Positions 61,700 through 64,000 of a stretch of DNA of 64,000 nucleotides are shown piece after piece. Source of the stretch: Alphaproteobacteria bacterium (GTDB lineage Bacteria; Myxococcota_A; UBA796; GCA-2862545); NCBI GenBank assembly GCA_020632955.1, contig JACKEO010000012.1, positions 62,001-126,000 on the forward strand, written 5' to 3'. Made by a program: the position numbers and the translations under genes. The notes beneath the pieces are model-generated. The model was not told where the DNA came from. It made no database searches and worked only from the letters and a program-made list of their open reading frames with translations. Each line of letters opens with the position of its first letter. The first letter of the stretch is position 1.

Positions 61700-61953
61700 C
61701 GCCCGTCGTGACAGGGGTGATCGGGAAGAGTTTGCACCGAGGTCTCTAAGGCAGCGTCTGCGACGCGCGGGGATGCGCGACTCCTCACCCGCAGAAGTGG
61801 GGCGGACAGAGTCCCGACACCGCTCCTCCGTCTGGCAGATCGCGTCGCTCCGTCTCGGTGTCCAGGTTGCCGTCGTCGCGGGTCTGGTCTCGCCGCTGTC
61901 GACGATGCAGTCGCCACACGAGCCAGCGGTCGCGACCGAAGACTGGCCCGTGA

Positions 61954-62111
61954 TCAGGGGAAGACGACGAAGCGGCGCTTGAGATTCCGCTTGCCTCGCG
62001 CGCCTGCCGGCGTGAAGCGCCCCTCGAAGTCCACGTGGAAGGGGTCCTCATGGGCGCTCCAGATTCGCGGGGAGCACGCAGCGTGCCAGATTCCAGCTCT
62101 GGCACGTGCAT
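61954..62111 (-). pseudogene. Fragment of an unrecognised gene (3' end)
   Basis: A start-like MHVPELES (from 62111) and, in another frame, HEDPFHVDFEGRFTPAGARG followed by KRNLKRRFVVFP and a stop at 61956-61954. The second piece looks like a genuine protein C terminus. One frameshift separates the two. No family was recognised. Confidence 0.35.
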
Positions 62112-62161
62112 CCTGACGTCGACGAGCTGTCCGTCACCCGTGGGTGACAGCCTACCAGCGG

Positions 62162-62560
62162 CTACTCCGGAAGCAGTTCCGTATTGAACCCTTGGAGCAG
62201 GTGCTCGTTGGGGTCGAGGCCAGCACGATTCGTCCGTTCTCTGCGCCGAAACGCTAACCCGTCCTTGATGCAGGGAGTGGAGCTACTTTGGCGCTTGTGC
62301 CGCTCAAATCGCCTGCGACCTGTTCGGCGAGCGTCCAGAGTACCAGTTCGTAAAGGGCTTGGTCACCCTTGACGCGATGCATCTCCTGCAGCGTCACGTC
62401 GGGCGGGAAGGGCGGGTTCTGCCGTCGTCGCTCGAACATTGCCCGTGATCATCGAGGAGACGATGACCCGCACCGGTCGTCCGGCCCAGGAAGGCGCAGA
62501 ACGCGCGCAGTCCGGCGAAGTCGCTGAAAGGGCTGCCTGCTTCTCGCACCACGCGTCGCG
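62162..62560 (-). pseudogene. Frameshifted relic of a ~120-residue protein of unknown family
   Basis: Successive pieces in different leftward frames: SPFSDFAGLRAFCAFLGRTT, RPVRVIVSSMITGN, then from ATG 62439 FERRRQNPPFPPDVTLQEMH and RVKGDQALYELVLWTLAEQV, an in-frame stop, ENGRIVLA and finally AGLDPNEHLLQGFNTELLPE with a stop at 62164-62162. The pieces follow one another without gaps, as expected of a single decayed gene. It may have been an immunity-type protein, like its neighbours, but no family was identified. Confidence 0.4.
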
Positions 62561-62762
62561 TCTGCGGCGACGTCTGGGTTCAGGCAGCCCGAGAGGATGG
62601 TGCGGGATGGGAGTTAATCGGACATGCGGCACTTCCGTGGTTGGTGCAGCCAACATGGGTGTAATCGTCCTAAATTTGTCGCGCATCCTCGTTGCGGTCG
62701 CCCGCGCCCTATGCGAACTCGCTACGATGCTTGCCAGCACTACGTCGTCGCGTCCGCATCGC

Positions 62763-62784
62763 TTGTGATGGAGTTTGATCGGTT
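62763..62784. repeat. EF-G 3' end copy 2 of a 22-bp direct repeat (possible attachment site)
   Basis: Exact copy of 60660-60681, in the same orientation, followed after a one-base deletion by a further ten or so similar bases. In the + frame it encodes VMEFDRL, echoing the EF-G C terminus. The bases before it are unrelated to the EF-G gene. It could be the displaced original 3' end of the EF-G gene at the right border of an insertion. Confidence 0.5.
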
Positions 62785-62956
62785 GATGCTGATCCTGGTC
62801 GAGTCGGCGGACGCGGTCGCCGATGTTGCATCGGCTGGACAAGGTCGAATCAGGCGCCCGTTTTTCAATATTGGTGTCACGGAGTCCGTCGGTGTTGCTC
62901 TCCATCGATTGCTTTGGATGGCGAGCCGCAATACGATCCTAGGATGACCGCTTCGA

Positions 62957-63760
62957 TCAGCTCGCGACCAGGTGGTCGGCGGCCCGCCAGACAGCTGGCG
63001 GATCGAGGTCTTGCATCGTCTTCGCATCAAGCGCCAGTACGCCCACGAATGAGGCCGGCGGCGTGAAGACGATAGGCGCGGAGTAATACAGAGCGTACGC
63101 GAAGTATCGCATTGTCGAATCAGAGCTTGTTCGAAGAAAGTAGCTGGACTCGAGGATGTCATGAGCGGCGCGCTTTGCGGCTGCAGCGCTAACGGACTCG
63201 CCCTTGAACAGCTCGGACAAGCGCGCCGTGGCGCCGCTCAGCTGCCAGAACGAGAGAAGCAGCCACGCGTAGAGGAGCACGATCAGTCCGCCCGCCACGG
63301 GCGCAAACTCGCTCTTCGGGACCGCGATTCCGAGCGTAGACACTTCGATGTTCGTCCCGATCGACACTGAGCGGACATCGTGATGGATGCGCCGCAACCG
63401 AAACAGCAAGCTGCTTGCTTCGGACATCTGTTCGGGCGACAGAACACATCTCCCAGACGAATTCGCCGTCAGAATCGCTGTTTCGATTTCATCGATGCTC
63501 GCGCCCTGAATCCCACTTTCCACCAGGTTCTTCACGCAGCCGATGTTCTCGATCCTCCTGTGGATGCTGCTGATTGACATCAGGTAGTTTGCGCGCTGTT
63601 TCGCGTCGAGGGAGACCGAGCCGACGTAGATGTTCACCGCGACCAGTCCCGCGACCAGGTTCAGCGTGAGAATCAGGGCGCGGTTTCTCGCCATTGCCGC
63701 AATGGCCGCGTCGATGTGGCGCGTCGCGATCTCGCGATCCCGTGGATCGTTCCAGTTCAT
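62957..63760 (-). CDS. Hypothetical membrane protein in lower-GC DNA
   Basis: A 267-residue protein with a helix near the N terminus (LILTLNLVAGLVAVNIYVGS), a ~110-residue soluble part with SSIHRRIENIGCVKNLVESG, a second helix (PVAGGLIVLLYAWLLLSFW), a cytoplasmic segment and a hydrophobic region near the C terminus (FAYALYYSAPIVFTPPASF). No family recognised. Codon use and GC differ from the core genes, so it was probably acquired by transfer, but the frame is intact. ATG 63760 is assumed; GTG 63790 is in frame and neither has a well-spaced Shine-Dalgarno. Confidence 0.7.
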   Translation of the reverse strand: MNWNDPRDREIATRHIDAAIAAMARNRALILTLNLVAGLVAVNIYVGSVSLDAKQRANYLMSISSIHRRIENIGCVKNLVESGIQGASIDEIETAILTANSSGRCVLSPEQMSEASSLLFRLRRIHHDVRSVSIGTNIEVSTLGIAVPKSEFAPVAGGLIVLLYAWLLLSFWQLSGATARLSELFKGESVSAAAAKRAAHDILESSYFLRTSSDSTMRYFAYALYYSAPIVFTPPASFVGVLALDAKTMQDLDPPAVWRAADHLVAS

Positions 63761-63963
63761 CTCCCCCCCACGCCTTCGTGGACGAGCCACGAGGTGAGCT
63801 CGTGAACCAACTGCTCCCGGTGGGGTGATCGTACCAAGTGTGGTGACGGCTCGTCCGCAGGTCCGAGCAGGTGGACGGTCCGTCAGAAGAGCGCCCGGTT
63901 CGTAGCGTAGAGCCCCCCGACGGGTCCCACGACTGATCCCGCCGCCCCGCGATACCCCTCCCC

Positions 63964-64000
63964 ATGCCCCGCGCGCCCGGGCTCGCCGCCCTCCTCCTCG
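63964..64000 (+). CDS. Possible start of a secreted protein, cut by the window end
   Basis: ATG 63964 opens a frame MPRAPGLAALLL that runs off the window and looks like the beginning of a signal peptide. Base composition returns to the high GC of the core. No clear Shine-Dalgarno precedes it, so the call is tentative. Confidence 0.35.
   Translation, partial: MPRAPGLAALLL

Larger units (their letters stand above)
60693..62956. other. Degenerate accessory region without intact genes
   Basis: About 2.3 kb with lower GC and relaxed third positions. All open frames are short, and protein-like stretches change frame every few dozen codons. Recognisable relics are listed separately. The + strand frame of 185 codons at 60719-61276 has no protein-like composition and is not proposed as a gene. 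Confidence 0.6.

Overview
The window is about 70% G+C, densely packed and strongly biased to C or G at third codon positions. It suggests a high-GC bacterium of the Myxococcota (former deltaproteobacterial) type, probably an uncultured lineage. The signs are a bacterial mevalonate operon, a LexA repressor, many lipoproteins with acidic Asp/Thr linkers, a ferritin-like lipoprotein, FHA and TPR proteins, and a large MoxR/DUF58/VWA operon. This assignment is inference from gene content. No rRNA, tRNA or CRISPR array was found.

Layout. 1-5.2 kb: 3' end of purL, an unusual enhancer-binding-protein-like regulator, a deoxynucleoside kinase, panB-panC and a small coupled membrane protein. 5.1-8.7 kb: a LysR regulator, a DRE-TIM aldolase-type lyase/synthase and a divergent thiolase. 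8.8-15.4 kb: an HTTM protein with its partner, an SGNH-like secreted protein, a ferritin-like lipoprotein and several membrane or lipoproteins. 15.4-22.4 kb: a leftward operon of acyl-CoA ligase, mvaA, mevalonate kinase, diphosphomevalonate decarboxylase, phosphomevalonate kinase and a leuB-like dehydrogenase. 22.4-26.3 kb: peptide/nickel-type ABC permeases and a binding lipoprotein. 26.3-30.3 kb: the conserved rho-rpmE-prfA-prmC block, in which the Rho protein has lost its Walker A motif. 30.4-38.7 kb: acylphosphatase, ligA, a TPR protein, a sulfatase-fold/TPR lipoprotein, an acidic lipoprotein and an ALDH7-type dehydrogenase. 38.8-43.3 kb: a leftward run of coiled-coil, TetR and membrane proteins. 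43.4-46 kb: an FHA membrane protein and lexA. 46-58.3 kb: a rightward run of DUF4175, peptidase-MA/TPR/thioredoxin fusion, MoxR, DUF58, BatA/VWA, DUF4159 and VWA/GATase-like proteins, mostly with 4-base overlaps. 58.6-60.7 kb: an EF-G.

From about 60.55 kb the character changes. The last 40-50 codons of the EF-G gene switch codon usage. A 22-bp copy of its 3' end recurs 2.1 kb downstream. The DNA between carries only frameshifted gene remnants, including two tandem relics resembling DUF4375/DMP19, followed by one intact lower-GC membrane protein. This looks like a decayed insertion that used the EF-G 3' end as its site. Core-like sequence resumes near 63.96 kb.

How the genes work together. 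The mevalonate genes convert HMG-CoA to isopentenyl diphosphate; HMG-CoA synthase and IPP isomerase are not in the window, although a thiolase lies 7 kb away. The MoxR block is a chaperone-ATPase/VWA system probably working at the cell envelope. The rho-rpmE-prfA-prmC block is translation and termination housekeeping, with an apparently ATPase-dead Rho at the usual rho position. The most interesting items are that Rho, the enhancer-binding-protein-like regulator lacking both GAFTGA and the acidic Walker B residues, the EF-G insertion site, and the peptidase-MA/TPR/thioredoxin fusion.
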